A DNA stretch of 64,000 bases from Chitinophagales bacterium (GTDB lineage: Bacteria > Bacteroidota > Bacteroidia > Chitinophagales > JADIYW01), in assembly GCA_020636535.1 (NCBI GenBank), contig JACJXT010000013.1, positions 248,001 to 312,000 of the forward strand, read 5' to 3'. A program made the position numbers and the translations under genes. This document shows, in pieces, positions 42,491 to 50,223 of the stretch. The stretch's first letter is position 1. Each line of letters opens with the position of its first letter. Under the pieces are notes generated by a model that was not told where the DNA came from, did no database searches, and saw only the letters and a list, made by a program, of their open reading frames with translations.

Positions 42491-43814
42491 TACCAATAGT
42501 CAATACAATATCAATCACACTATAATACTATATAGTTGTATATTAGTGTACTGTATACTTTCATTCTTATTTATAAGTGATTATCTAAGAGTTTCAACAC
42601 TACAACTTGGTGCTATAATTGGTTACGCAATGGTAGCACCAATACAAGCAACCAAAAAAGCCAATCACTTTGTATTGCTCTTCAGTTTAATCTGTATGTT
42701 GTTGTATTGGCACACACAAATTACATCGTTTCTATATCTATCAACACTAATTTTAGTCATAGAATTTTTAAGTGTGGTACTCGGTCGGTTGTCTATCAAT
42801 GCTTATATCATGGCAATATTGTGTTCACCAATTTTTACTATGGTATCGAGTATTATAGGTTTTCCACTTCGTTTAAAACTCACTTATTGGACATCTGTAT
42901 TACTCAATCTTTGGACAAACAATTGCGTAGCAGAAGGCAATCAATTATTAATTAATCAACAGCCATTTATTATAGACGAAGCGTGTGCAGGTTTACACAT
43001 GCTTTTAGCAGGATTGGTGTTTGCTGTACTCTTAGTAGAACACTTTAAAAAGAAACAGCAGCAAACACTATCTTTTTTGGCACTATTTGGATTTTATGCA
43101 TTTGTATTAATAAGTATTATAACTAATAATTTAATAAGAATTTTATTGTTGGTTGCTTTTAAAGTTTTTCCGGAAAACAATATGCATTACGGTATTGGTA
43201 TTATTGTATTTGTAATTTATACTATGTTGCCTTCATACTTTTTATTAAAATATTTGTTTAAAAAAATGGGCAAAGTGTATATTAGGTCATCAGAAACAGT
43301 ATCTACTAAACAACAAAATATAGTTTATACTTTGTTTATAGTTATTATATTAATAGGTACTTATTTAATGTTATTTCAGCAAGAAAAAATTCAACCAATT
43401 AAACAGTTACCATTACAATCGCTACACAATTTTGAAAAAGAAACCATTACGCATGATATTGTAAAATACAAAAACAATAACCAGTTGATTTATGTAAAAC
43501 CAATGCCTTACTTTTTTAGCAGTGAACACAATCCAATGTATTGTTGGAAAGGAAGTGGTTATAAAATGAAACAGTTTAATAAATATAATATCAATAATAA
43601 CACTGTTTATATTGGAGATATTGTAAAAAACAAAAGTACCATTTACACAGCTTGGTTTTATTCTAATGGTAAAATTTGTACTACCAAACAATTACAATGG
43701 CGTTGGAAAAGTTTTATCAACCAAGAACCATTTTATTTAGTAAGTGTGTCGAGTAATCATAAAGAAACGCTAATTCATTTAACCAATCAATTAATAAAAG
43801 AAAATACAAAATGA
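42471..43814 (+). CDS. xrtN: Exosortase XrtN
   Basis: This 447-residue integral membrane cysteine transpeptidase belongs to the exosortase/archaeosortase family, with about eight membrane segments. The catalytic triad is visible: Cys172 in FIIDEACAGLHMLLAG, Arg223 in NNLIRILLLVAF, and His239 in NNMHYGIGII. The C-terminal ~130 residues (after residue ~315) form an extracytoplasmic domain with PYFFSSEHNPMYCWKGSGYKM. It should cleave at the PEP-type tail of the gene upstream. Coding overlap with that gene (20 bases) and with the DUF1361 gene (4 bases) makes a single translational unit. XrtN is a named exosortase subclass of Bacteroidota. Confidence 0.9.
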   Translation: MRTYSVDTNSQYNINHTIILYSCILVYCILSFLFISDYLRVSTLQLGAIIGYAMVAPIQATKKANHFVLLFSLICMLLYWHTQITSFLYLSTLILVIEFLSVVLGRLSINAYIMAILCSPIFTMVSSIIGFPLRLKLTYWTSVLLNLWTNNCVAEGNQLLINQQPFIIDEACAGLHMLLAGLVFAVLLVEHFKKKQQQTLSFLALFGFYAFVLISIITNNLIRILLLVAFKVFPENNMHYGIGIIVFVIYTMLPSYFLLKYLFKKMGKVYIRSSETVSTKQQNIVYTLFIVIILIGTYLMLFQQEKIQPIKQLPLQSLHNFEKETITHDIVKYKNNNQLIYVKPMPYFFSSEHNPMYCWKGSGYKMKQFNKYNINNNTVYIGDIVKNKSTIYTAWFYSNGKICTTKQLQWRWKSFINQEPFYLVSVSSNHKETLIHLTNQLIKENTK

Positions 43815-44485
43815 AAAAAATAATTCAAACATTACAACAAAACGAAAGATTAAGTGTAGTTATTTCGTTAAGTATCACAAGTGCACTTAGTGTATTTTTG
43901 GTCTTCTTTAGAGTATATCAAACTAAAATGCCAATTTATGTATTCTTAATTTGGAATTTAATTTTAGCAACTATTCCATATGTTATTGGACTATATTTAT
44001 TTTCCAAAAGAAGAGAAAATTTTAAATCGTTTAAATATATTATCCTATTTTTTCTCTGGTTGATATTCTTACCTAATGCACCATACATTCTTACAGATTT
44101 AATTCATTTGAGAATTAGAGAAGGATTTCCATTGGTATTAGATTTAATCATCTTACTATTTTATGCATGGACAGGTTTGATGATGTGTTTGTACTCTATC
44201 AAAGACTTGCAGCAAATAATACAATTAAAATATGGAAAAAAATGGAGTATGCTGTTTACGCTAACCATTCCATTTATCTGTGCATTTGGTGTATATATAG
44301 GTCGATTTTTAAGATATAATTCATGGGATTTTGTCTTTAATTTTGATAGCGTTGCCAAAGATATTTTAAAACATATAGTATTTCCACATCAACATGTAGA
44401 AGCTGTAACTATTACTTTTTTGCTAGGCAGTTTTATATTAGTTGCTTATTATAGTTTAGAGTTGAATAAGAAAGTTGCTGAGTAG
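43811..44485 (+). CDS. DUF1361 membrane protein
   Basis: This 224-residue polytopic membrane protein is of the DUF1361 family, with about six segments (VVISLSITSALSVFLVFFRVY, VFLIWNLILATIPYVIGLYL, YIILFFLWLIFLPNAPYILTDLIHL, LDLIILLFYAWTGLMMCLYSI, MLFTLTIPFICAFGVYIGRFL, VTITFLLGSFILVAYYSLEL). The block PNAPYILTDLIHL is the family signature. It is the last gene of the XrtN operon. DUF1361 genes often accompany exosortase N loci, but what this protein does there is unknown. Confidence 0.88.
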   Translation: MKKIIQTLQQNERLSVVISLSITSALSVFLVFFRVYQTKMPIYVFLIWNLILATIPYVIGLYLFSKRRENFKSFKYIILFFLWLIFLPNAPYILTDLIHLRIREGFPLVLDLIILLFYAWTGLMMCLYSIKDLQQIIQLKYGKKWSMLFTLTIPFICAFGVYIGRFLRYNSWDFVFNFDSVAKDILKHIVFPHQHVEAVTITFLLGSFILVAYYSLELNKKVAE

Positions 44486-44496
44486 TACTGTAGTTC

Positions 44497-44585
44497 CTGT
44501 CTTGTTCTATAATAGGTTTACACAATTAACAAGTAATAAGAGTCTAAAAAATGAAAAAAAGACAAGTTATTTTAGGACAAGACAG
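44497..44585. repeat. Imperfect inverted repeat downstream of the XrtN operon
   Basis: CTGTCTTGTTCT at 44497-44508 faces AGGACAAGACAG at 44574-44585, 11 of 12 positions complementary, around 65 AT-rich bases with no coding potential. It may be a hairpin or a remnant of a small mobile element; no target duplication is seen. Confidence 0.4.
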
Positions 44586-44702
44586 TATACCTATAGGTAG
44601 CCAAAAAGTGTTAAAATACTAGAAAATGATAATTTTGACTGATTTTAGTAATTTTTACTTTTCACTACAACCACCTCAAAAACCAACACTTTATAAAAAC
44701 AA

Positions 44703-44729
44703 AAAACCTATCTGTAATAGATAGGTTTT
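44703..44729 (-). terminator. Terminator of the tRNA-Ser/tRNA-Pro transcript
   Basis: AAAACCTATC/GATAGGTTTT with a 7-base loop; on the minus strand a run of Us follows. It lies eight bases after the tRNA-Pro 3' end. Confidence 0.8.
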
Positions 44730-44736
44730 AAAAGTG

Positions 44737-44811
44737 TCGGGGTGGCAGGATTCGAACCTGCGACCCCCTGGTCCCAAACCAGGTGCGCTAACCGGACTGC
44801 GCTACACCCCG
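44737..44811 (-). tRNA. tRNA-Pro (anticodon TGG)
   Basis: On the minus strand: acceptor CGGGGTG/CACCCCG, D-arm GCGC/GCGC with GTCCGGTTA, anticodon stem CCTGG/CCAGG around TTTGGGA (anticodon TGG), and T-arm with GGTTCGAATCC. The discriminator is A. CCA is not encoded. It is transcribed together with tRNA-Ser, 16 bases upstream on this strand. Confidence 0.97.
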
Positions 44812-44827
44812 AATTTATTTATTGTTG

Positions 44828-44914
44828 CGGTGAGAGCGGGATTCGAACCCGCGGAACAGTTTCCCGTTCGACAGTTTAGCAAACTGTTGGTTTCAGCCAC
44901 TCACCCATCTCACC
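44828..44914 (-). tRNA. tRNA-Ser (anticodon GCT)
   Basis: Minus strand, 87 nt. Acceptor GGTGAGA/TCTCACC with G discriminator, anticodon stem ACAGT/ACTGT around TTGCTAA (anticodon GCT), a long variable arm (CGAACGGGAAACTGTTCC), and T-arm GGTTCGAATCC. The long variable arm is diagnostic of serine tRNA. It reads AGC and AGU codons. Confidence 0.97.
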
Positions 44915-44989
44915 TCTGTAAAGAACTTTTAAGGTGTGCAAAGATAATTGTTTTGATACAACTATACAACACTTTCTATTAATAAATGA

Positions 44990-46432
44990 TTATAAACTTA
45001 ATTCTATGCGTTTTTTTAACTCGTCTACAGCATCTTTAAACTCTTCATCTGTGTCTATAAGATTTTTTACTGCTTGACAAGAGTGTATTACCGTACTGTG
45101 GTCTCTACCTCCAAACTCGCTACCTATTGCTTTTAATGAAAACTTAGTATATTCTTTTGCAAAATACATAGACAATTGTCGTGCTTGTACAAACTGTCTT
45201 TTTCTAGTAGATTCTTTTAATTTTTCTACTGGTACTTCAAAATAATCGCATACTGTTTTTTGAATCATGTCTAAAGAAATTTCTTTAGTAGCATGTTTAA
45301 CAAAATTAATTACTGTTTTCTTAGCTAAGTCTAATGATATTTCTTGCTTATTAAAAGTAGCTTGTGCAAATAAAGTAGTGAGTACACCTTCTAAATCTCT
45401 TACATTAGTTTTGATATTGGTAGCAATGAATCGTACTATATCTTCTTCTAACTCCATGCCATCTTTGTGTATTTTATTTTGTAAGATAGCATATCTTGTT
45501 TCATAATCTGGAACTTGAATATCTGTAGTTAATCCCCATTTAAATCTAGACAATAATCTTTCTTCAATACCTTCTAAATCTTTAGGTGGTCTATCTGAAG
45601 TTAAGATTAATTGCTTACCATTTTGATGTAAGTGATTAAATATATGAAAAAAGATATCTTGAGTTTTTGGTTTATTAGAGAAGTAATGAATGTCGTCTAT
45701 AATTAAAACATCTATTTGTTGATAAAAATGAACAAAGTCGCTAGTACTATTTTGATTTTCTTTATCCATTGCTGCTGCTACAAACTGACTAGTAAACTTT
45801 TCAGATGCAACATACAATACTGATTTGTTTGGATTATTTGCTTTAATATAGTTGCCAATTGCTTGTGCTAAGTGTGTTTTTCCTAAACCAGAACCACCGT
45901 AAATTACTAGTGGATTGAAAGAAGTAACGCCTGGTGCTTTTGCAATTGCTTTCGCTGCATTTCTAGCAAACTTATTAGAATCGCCTTCTATAAAATTATC
46001 AAAGGTGTAATTTGAATTTAATTGTGATGGTATTTTTATTTTCTTTAGCCCAAGTGCTATAAACGGATTTTTTACAATTGGTTTACTAAAGAGCATTGGT
46101 ATATCTACTTCATTAGATTCTACCACACCTTCTTTTTGATTAGGTACATTAATAGTTTTTGCATTTACTAAATTATCGCTTTCCATTTTTATACGATATT
46201 CTAGTTTTCCGTTTGAACCTAATTCTCGTTGAATAGTTTTTCTAAGTAGTGCTATAAAATGTTCTTCTATCCATTCATAAAAGAATTGACTTGGAACTTG
46301 TATTGTTAATACATCATCATCTAACTTTACTGGAACAATAGGTTTAAACCAAGTGTTATAACTCTGAAGGTTAATATTATCTTTTATAATTTTAAGGCAG
46401 TTTTCCCACACAAGTTCATGCTTGCTCTTCAT
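44990..46432 (-). CDS. dnaA: Chromosomal replication initiator protein DnaA
   Basis: DnaA binds DnaA boxes at oriC and unwinds DNA. The 480 residues show all domains: domain I from MKSKHELVWENCLKIIK to YEWIEEHFIALLRK, a linker to about residue 120, the AAA+ core with LVIYGGSGLGKTHLAQAIGNY (Walker A), VDVLIIDDIHYFSNK (Walker B) and LLSRFKWGLTTDI, and domain IV with ARQLSMYFAKEYTKFSLKAIGSEFGGRDHSTVIHSCQ, the DnaA-box-binding signature. It is preceded by a single perfect DnaA box 98 bases upstream. No obvious oriC cluster is seen here. Confidence 0.97.
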   Translation of the reverse strand: MKSKHELVWENCLKIIKDNINLQSYNTWFKPIVPVKLDDDVLTIQVPSQFFYEWIEEHFIALLRKTIQRELGSNGKLEYRIKMESDNLVNAKTINVPNQKEGVVESNEVDIPMLFSKPIVKNPFIALGLKKIKIPSQLNSNYTFDNFIEGDSNKFARNAAKAIAKAPGVTSFNPLVIYGGSGLGKTHLAQAIGNYIKANNPNKSVLYVASEKFTSQFVAAAMDKENQNSTSDFVHFYQQIDVLIIDDIHYFSNKPKTQDIFFHIFNHLHQNGKQLILTSDRPPKDLEGIEERLLSRFKWGLTTDIQVPDYETRYAILQNKIHKDGMELEEDIVRFIATNIKTNVRDLEGVLTTLFAQATFNKQEISLDLAKKTVINFVKHATKEISLDMIQKTVCDYFEVPVEKLKESTRKRQFVQARQLSMYFAKEYTKFSLKAIGSEFGGRDHSTVIHSCQAVKNLIDTDEEFKDAVDELKKRIELSL

Positions 46433-46510
46433 AATCTTAACTAAATGGCTTTTAAAAATTCTGAATCAAATAACTTTGCTAATATCACAAACTTTTCTGT
46501 ATAAAAAAAA

Positions 46511-47443
46511 TTATTTTTCTATTGATTTTTTATCCACAATTACAGTGTGGTGTTTTGATAAGTATTTTTTTGATTTTTTTTCAAATTTAAAGTTGAGTTG
46601 ACCTAAGTAAAGTCCTGCCCAACCAACTTGATTAATAATTACTTGCTGATTCCATTTATTTGTAATCATAGTTGGCACTTCTAAAAAGGTATGTGTATGT
46701 CCGCCAATAATTAAATCTAAATTTTTTACTGCATTAGCTAGTGTATGGTCTGATACTTTGTCATTATCGTATTTATAACCTAAATGTGATAAACATATAA
46801 TTAAATCGCATTGGTCTTGTTGTTTTAATTGATTGACTTGTTCTTGAACTGCTTCAATTGGTTCTATGTATTTGGTTTCTTTATATAATTGATTTGGAAC
46901 TAATCCATCTAAAGCTACCCCACAACCTGTGATACCTATTTTTAATTTTCCTTTTTTAATGATTACTTTTTTATGTACTAATCCGTTGACAATTGTATTA
47001 GAAAAATCGTAATTACAATTTACAAACGGAAAGTTGGCTCGTTTTATTTGTTTGGCTAATACATCAATTCCACCATCAAAATCGTGATTGCCAATTGTTG
47101 CAGCATTGTATCCTAATAAATTCATCATGTCTATTTCTACATCGCCATGAAAGAAATTAAAATATGGTGTGCCTTGAAAAATATCGCCTGCGTCTAATAG
47201 TAGTGTATTACTTTCTTGTTTTCTGATATTGTCTAACAATGTTTTTCGCATAGCAATTCCACCCATATTTGGATATTTTTTATCGTTTGATGGAAATGGT
47301 TCTATTCTACTGTGTACATCATTAGTATGTAAAATGCATAAGTCTGTTGCTGCATTTGCTGCAAATACTTGTTGTGGATTATTGGCTAATAAAACAGTGC
47401 TTCCTACTAAAGTCGATTTTAAAAAGTGTCTTCTACTCTGCAT
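46511..47443 (-). CDS. 5'-nucleotidase-like metallophosphatase domain protein (Tat-exported)
   Basis: The 310-residue product is the N-terminal catalytic half of a UshA-type 5'-nucleotidase. The start MQSRRHFLKSTLVGSTVLLA is a twin-arginine (SRRxFLK) export signal. Metallophosphatase motifs follow: LCILHTNDVHSRIEPF, TLLLDAGDIFQGTPYF, TIGNHDFDGGIDVL, VNCNYDFS and DLIIGGHTHTFLEVP. The C-terminal nucleotide-binding domain is absent and is encoded by the preceding gene on this strand (47433-48173), which overlaps it by 11 bases. Two-gene 5'-nucleotidases of this kind occur in Bacteroidota. Periplasmic nucleotide scavenging is the likely job. Confidence 0.88.
   Translation of the reverse strand: MQSRRHFLKSTLVGSTVLLANNPQQVFAANAATDLCILHTNDVHSRIEPFPSNDKKYPNMGGIAMRKTLLDNIRKQESNTLLLDAGDIFQGTPYFNFFHGDVEIDMMNLLGYNAATIGNHDFDGGIDVLAKQIKRANFPFVNCNYDFSNTIVNGLVHKKVIIKKGKLKIGITGCGVALDGLVPNQLYKETKYIEPIEAVQEQVNQLKQQDQCDLIICLSHLGYKYDNDKVSDHTLANAVKNLDLIIGGHTHTFLEVPTMITNKWNQQVIINQVGWAGLYLGQLNFKFEKKSKKYLSKHHTVIVDKKSIEK
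46530..46538. promoter_or_regulatory. Perfect DnaA box upstream of dnaA
   Basis: TTATCCACA matches the DnaA-box consensus exactly. It lies about 98 bases upstream of the dnaA start codon, within the 3' end of the 5'-nucleotidase gene. It could support autoregulation, but it is a lone box in coding sequence, so chance is possible. Confidence 0.35.
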
Positions 47444-48173
47444 GTTGAATTCTTTTAGTATCGTCTGGAATAATTATCTGTTTAGTTTTAAAATAGTCTA
47501 TAATGCCATTTCTTAACAAAACTCCTGTTGGTATTTGAGTAATTGTTTTTAACATCGTCATATTATCACCACCATTAGCAATATAGTCTATCATTGCAAC
47601 AGTATACAATTTGTTGTTTTGCAGTGCTTCATTATTAATTTGAATATTGTTTGCGTTGGCATCATCTATCGTGAATTGAATGTGACTCACTGGCCAACCT
47701 CCACTTTTTGCTATACTATTACATAATTCTTGTACTTGTGTTCCATTTAATTGTAATGCTACAATATAATTATCAAAAGGCATTAATTGGTAAGCATGTT
47801 CTACTAGTAAATCTCCTTTACTTAAGCTTGGCAATCTAATTCCGCCATAATTCATTACTGCAAAATCAATTGGTTGTTTGATGTATTTGGTTGCTTGTTC
47901 AAATAAAATATCTGCCAATAAATTAGTAAGCGTTGAACTTGGCTGTGCTTTTACAACATCGTTTTGTAATGTTGCAATTTTAACTTTCATGCTTTTGTCT
48001 AACGAATCTTTATATGGTTGATATTGGTTGACAATTGAAGTATCGAATACTAGATTTTCTATTGCCTTGCGTTCAAACTGCTCTTGTGTTGCTACAAATG
48101 TTTTACAAGCAGTAGTAATCAAACAAAAAAATATAATTGATAGTACTATTTTAAAATAGCGTTTTAACATCAT
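47433..48173 (-). CDS. 5'-nucleotidase C-terminal domain lipoprotein
   Basis: This 246-residue lipoprotein (MMLKRYFKIVLSIIFFCLITTAC, lipobox TTAC) has the 5'-nucleotidase C domain: VVKAQPSSTLTNLLADILFEQA, FAVMNYGGIRLPSLSKGDLLVEHAYQLMPFDNYIVAL, GTQVQELCNSIAKSGGWPVSHIQF and YTVAMIDYIANGGDNMTM. This domain binds the nucleotide base through stacked aromatics. It lacks the metallophosphatase half, which the overlapping next gene supplies. It also overlaps the preceding gene by 23 bases, so three genes form one transcript. Confidence 0.87.
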   Translation of the reverse strand: MMLKRYFKIVLSIIFFCLITTACKTFVATQEQFERKAIENLVFDTSIVNQYQPYKDSLDKSMKVKIATLQNDVVKAQPSSTLTNLLADILFEQATKYIKQPIDFAVMNYGGIRLPSLSKGDLLVEHAYQLMPFDNYIVALQLNGTQVQELCNSIAKSGGWPVSHIQFTIDDANANNIQINNEALQNNKLYTVAMIDYIANGGDNMTMLKTITQIPTGVLLRNGIIDYFKTKQIIIPDDTKRIQHAE

Positions 48174-48687
48174 CTTTTATAAAGTTTAGTGCAATTTGGA
48201 CTGGCATTTGTTTATCGTCTTCCATATAATATTCTAAAATGGCTTTACTTAATATCATGCCATCTCCATCTTCTGGTAGTTGAATTGCTATAGTATTTAT
48301 TATTTTCTGTGTTTCTTCTTTCGCTCTTACTAACATTGTCCATGCATCGTTACTCATATACATTTGTTGCGATAGGTTATATTCATACTCACTTCTTATT
48401 ACACTGAGCATTGCCAAATTGAGTTCTTTAATGGTCATTCCATGTTTGTAAACTCTATGTAATAGTGTGTATGGATTGATTCTTTCTAAGAAAAGTGTTG
48501 CTCTTTCATAAGCTTGTAAGCGAAGTGGTAAAGATATTTTGCTATTCTCTTTAATCAATAGTTTTCTGATAGCGGTATTTTGCTTGGCTCTTTCTTCTTC
48601 AAAAAATTTACTTAAAATAAGATACATGCCTATTAGTACTATAATAGATGGAACGGTATATTTTAAAATTTCTAAGAATGTTTGCAT
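48151..48687 (-). CDS. Membrane-anchored protein of unknown function
   Basis: The 178-residue product has one N-terminal membrane segment (LEILKYTVPSIIVLIGMYLIL), then a helical cytoplasmic part (KISLPLRLQAYERATLFLERINPYTLLHRVYKHGMTIKELNLAMLSVIRSEYEYNLSQQMYMS). The RLQAYERATLFLERI block and the one-helix architecture recur in Bacteroidota proteins of unknown function. It heads the operon with the two 5'-nucleotidase genes, overlapping the next by 23 bases. Confidence 0.75.
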   Translation of the reverse strand: MQTFLEILKYTVPSIIVLIGMYLILSKFFEEERAKQNTAIRKLLIKENSKISLPLRLQAYERATLFLERINPYTLLHRVYKHGMTIKELNLAMLSVIRSEYEYNLSQQMYMSNDAWTMLVRAKEETQKIINTIAIQLPEDGDGMILSKAILEYYMEDDKQMPVQIALNFIKDDVKTLF

Positions 48688-48785
48688 AAATTGAATTTGG
48701 GTTAAAAATAAAGAACCTATGGCATTTATAATAGTTATTTGTTATTAACTTTGAACTTTATTTTAAACAAAACTGTTATGTTGAT

Positions 48786-49121
48786 ATGGATACTAAAGTT
48801 TTACCTATACAGTTAACTGATGCTGCTTTGAAAGAAGTATTGTATTTAAAACAATCGTCTGCCGATTTTGATGGATTGAGAATTGGTGTAGAAGGTGGTG
48901 GTTGTGCTGGTTTTAGTTATGTATTGAAATTCGATAGTATATTAGATAATGACAATATATATGAGCTTGATAATTTAACCATTATCATTAATAAAGCACA
49001 TGAATTATACTTATTAGACACTGTTATTGACTTTAAGTCTGGTTTAGATAACCGTGGATTTATCTATGAAAATCCAAATGCAAAGGAGACTTGTGGCTGT
49101 GGAACTTCATTTTCTGCCTAA
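48786..49121 (+). CDS. A-type iron-sulfur carrier protein (IscA/ErpA family)
   Basis: This 111-residue HesB/IscA-type protein has the three conserved cysteines: GVEGGGCAGFSYVLKF and ETCGCGTSFSA at the C-terminus, with FKSGLDNRGFIYENPNA between. It carries Fe-S clusters or iron to target apoproteins. No isc or suf genes are adjacent. It is a single gene followed by HU. Confidence 0.93.
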   Translation: MDTKVLPIQLTDAALKEVLYLKQSSADFDGLRIGVEGGGCAGFSYVLKFDSILDNDNIYELDNLTIIINKAHELYLLDTVIDFKSGLDNRGFIYENPNAKETCGCGTSFSA

Positions 49122-49178
49122 TTTTGGTTGATTTTACACACAAACTGGTTTATTTTATTAACATTGTAAACATTTTCC

Positions 49179-49208
49179 TTGCACAAATCGAATAAGCATA
49201 TATCTTTG
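49179..49208 (+). promoter_or_regulatory. Promoter of the HU gene
   Basis: TTG at 49179-49181, a 19-base spacer and TATCTTTG at 49201-49208 give an excellent match to the Bacteroidota -33/-7 consensus. The start codon follows 34 bases downstream. Confidence 0.72.
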
Positions 49209-49242
49209 TAGCACAAATTAATTAACCAATAAACATTTTAAT

Positions 49243-49524
49243 ATGAACAAAGGAGATTTAGTAAAAGTAATCGCTGACGCTGCTGGAACAACAAACGCAG
49301 CTGCTACAAGCGCATTAGATGCATTAATTGACAGCATCACAAAAACCTTAAAAAAAGGTGATAAAGTAACATTAGTTGGTTTTGGAACTTTCTCAACTTC
49401 TAAGAGAGCTGCAAGATCTGGTAGAAACCCAGCAACTGGTGCTACAATTAAAATTCCTGCTAAAACTACAGTAAAGTTTAAAGCTGGTAAAGCATTAACT
49501 GACACAGTTAACAAGAAAAAATAA
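49243..49524 (+). CDS. HU-family DNA-binding protein
   Basis: The 93-residue product is a histone-like HU: MNKGDLVKVIADAAGTTNAAATSALDALIDSITKTLKKGDKVTLVGFGTFSTSKRAARSGRNPATGATIKIPAKTTVKFKAGK. The beta-arm signature GRNPATGATIKIP with its conserved Pro is clear. It coats and bends DNA as a dimer. It is monocistronic, with a strong promoter and terminator. Confidence 0.96.
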   Translation: MNKGDLVKVIADAAGTTNAAATSALDALIDSITKTLKKGDKVTLVGFGTFSTSKRAARSGRNPATGATIKIPAKTTVKFKAGKALTDTVNKKK

Positions 49525-49548
49525 TTACATAAGTAATTTAAAAAAGAA

Positions 49549-49576
49549 AGCTCTACAATTTATGTAGAGCTTTTTC
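49549..49576 (+). terminator. Rho-independent terminator after HU
   Basis: AGCTCTACA/TGTAGAGCT with a 5-base loop, followed by TTTTT, about 25 bases after the HU stop. Confidence 0.86.
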
Positions 49577-49630
49577 ATTTTAAAGGAATTGATATTAGAT
49601 AAAGCTCTGCATTTTAATTATTTTTGCAAC

Positions 49631-50164
49631 ATGATATTATCTGATAAAGAAATACTTGTAGCAATTGACAATGGTGCTATTGTAATTGAACCATACGACA
49701 GAAAAAAGTTAGGTACTAACTCTTATGATGTACATTTATCTAAATACTTAGCTACTTACGACAATGAAATACTAGATGCAAAGCAACACAATACTATAAC
49801 ACATTTTGAAATACCAGAAGATGGTTTTGTTTTGCAACCAGGAATTTTATACTTAGGTGCTACGCTAGAATATACTGAGACTCATGCACATGTTCCATTT
49901 TTAGAAGGTAAGTCGAGTATGGGAAGATTAGGCATAGATATACATGCTACTGCTGGAAAAGGTGATGTTGGTTTTTGTAACCATTGGACTTTAGAAATTT
50001 CTTGTATACAACCAGTAAGAATTTATGCAGGCATGCCTGTTGGACAATTAATTTATTTTGAAGTAAAAGGAAGTATAGAACACTATTATAACAAAAAGCA
50101 AAATGCAAAATACAATCAGAAAACACCATTGCCAATGGAAAGTATGATGTGGAAGAATTTTTAG
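49631..50164 (+). CDS. dcd: dCTP deaminase
   Basis: It deaminates dCTP to dUTP, feeding dTTP synthesis. The 177 residues begin at MILSDKEILVAIDNGAIVIEPY; a longer frame from 49589 lies beyond the usual start. The core is LGTNSYDVHLSKYLATY, PGILYLGATLEYTETHAHVPFLEGKSSMGRLGIDIHATAGKGDVGFCNHWTLEISC, with the catalytic Glu in TLEISC, and GQLIYFE. Homotrimer. Single gene. Confidence 0.94.
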   Translation: MILSDKEILVAIDNGAIVIEPYDRKKLGTNSYDVHLSKYLATYDNEILDAKQHNTITHFEIPEDGFVLQPGILYLGATLEYTETHAHVPFLEGKSSMGRLGIDIHATAGKGDVGFCNHWTLEISCIQPVRIYAGMPVGQLIYFEVKGSIEHYYNKKQNAKYNQKTPLPMESMMWKNF

Positions 50165-50223
50165 TTGTATTTGTGTAGGTAATGTGGTCAAAAAATAATT
50201 CCATTTTTGACTAAATTGTCATT

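Noticed and set aside
44734..44982. An open frame reading through the two tRNA genes
   Set aside because: It is made of the complement of tRNA-Pro and tRNA-Ser; both cloverleaves are clear.
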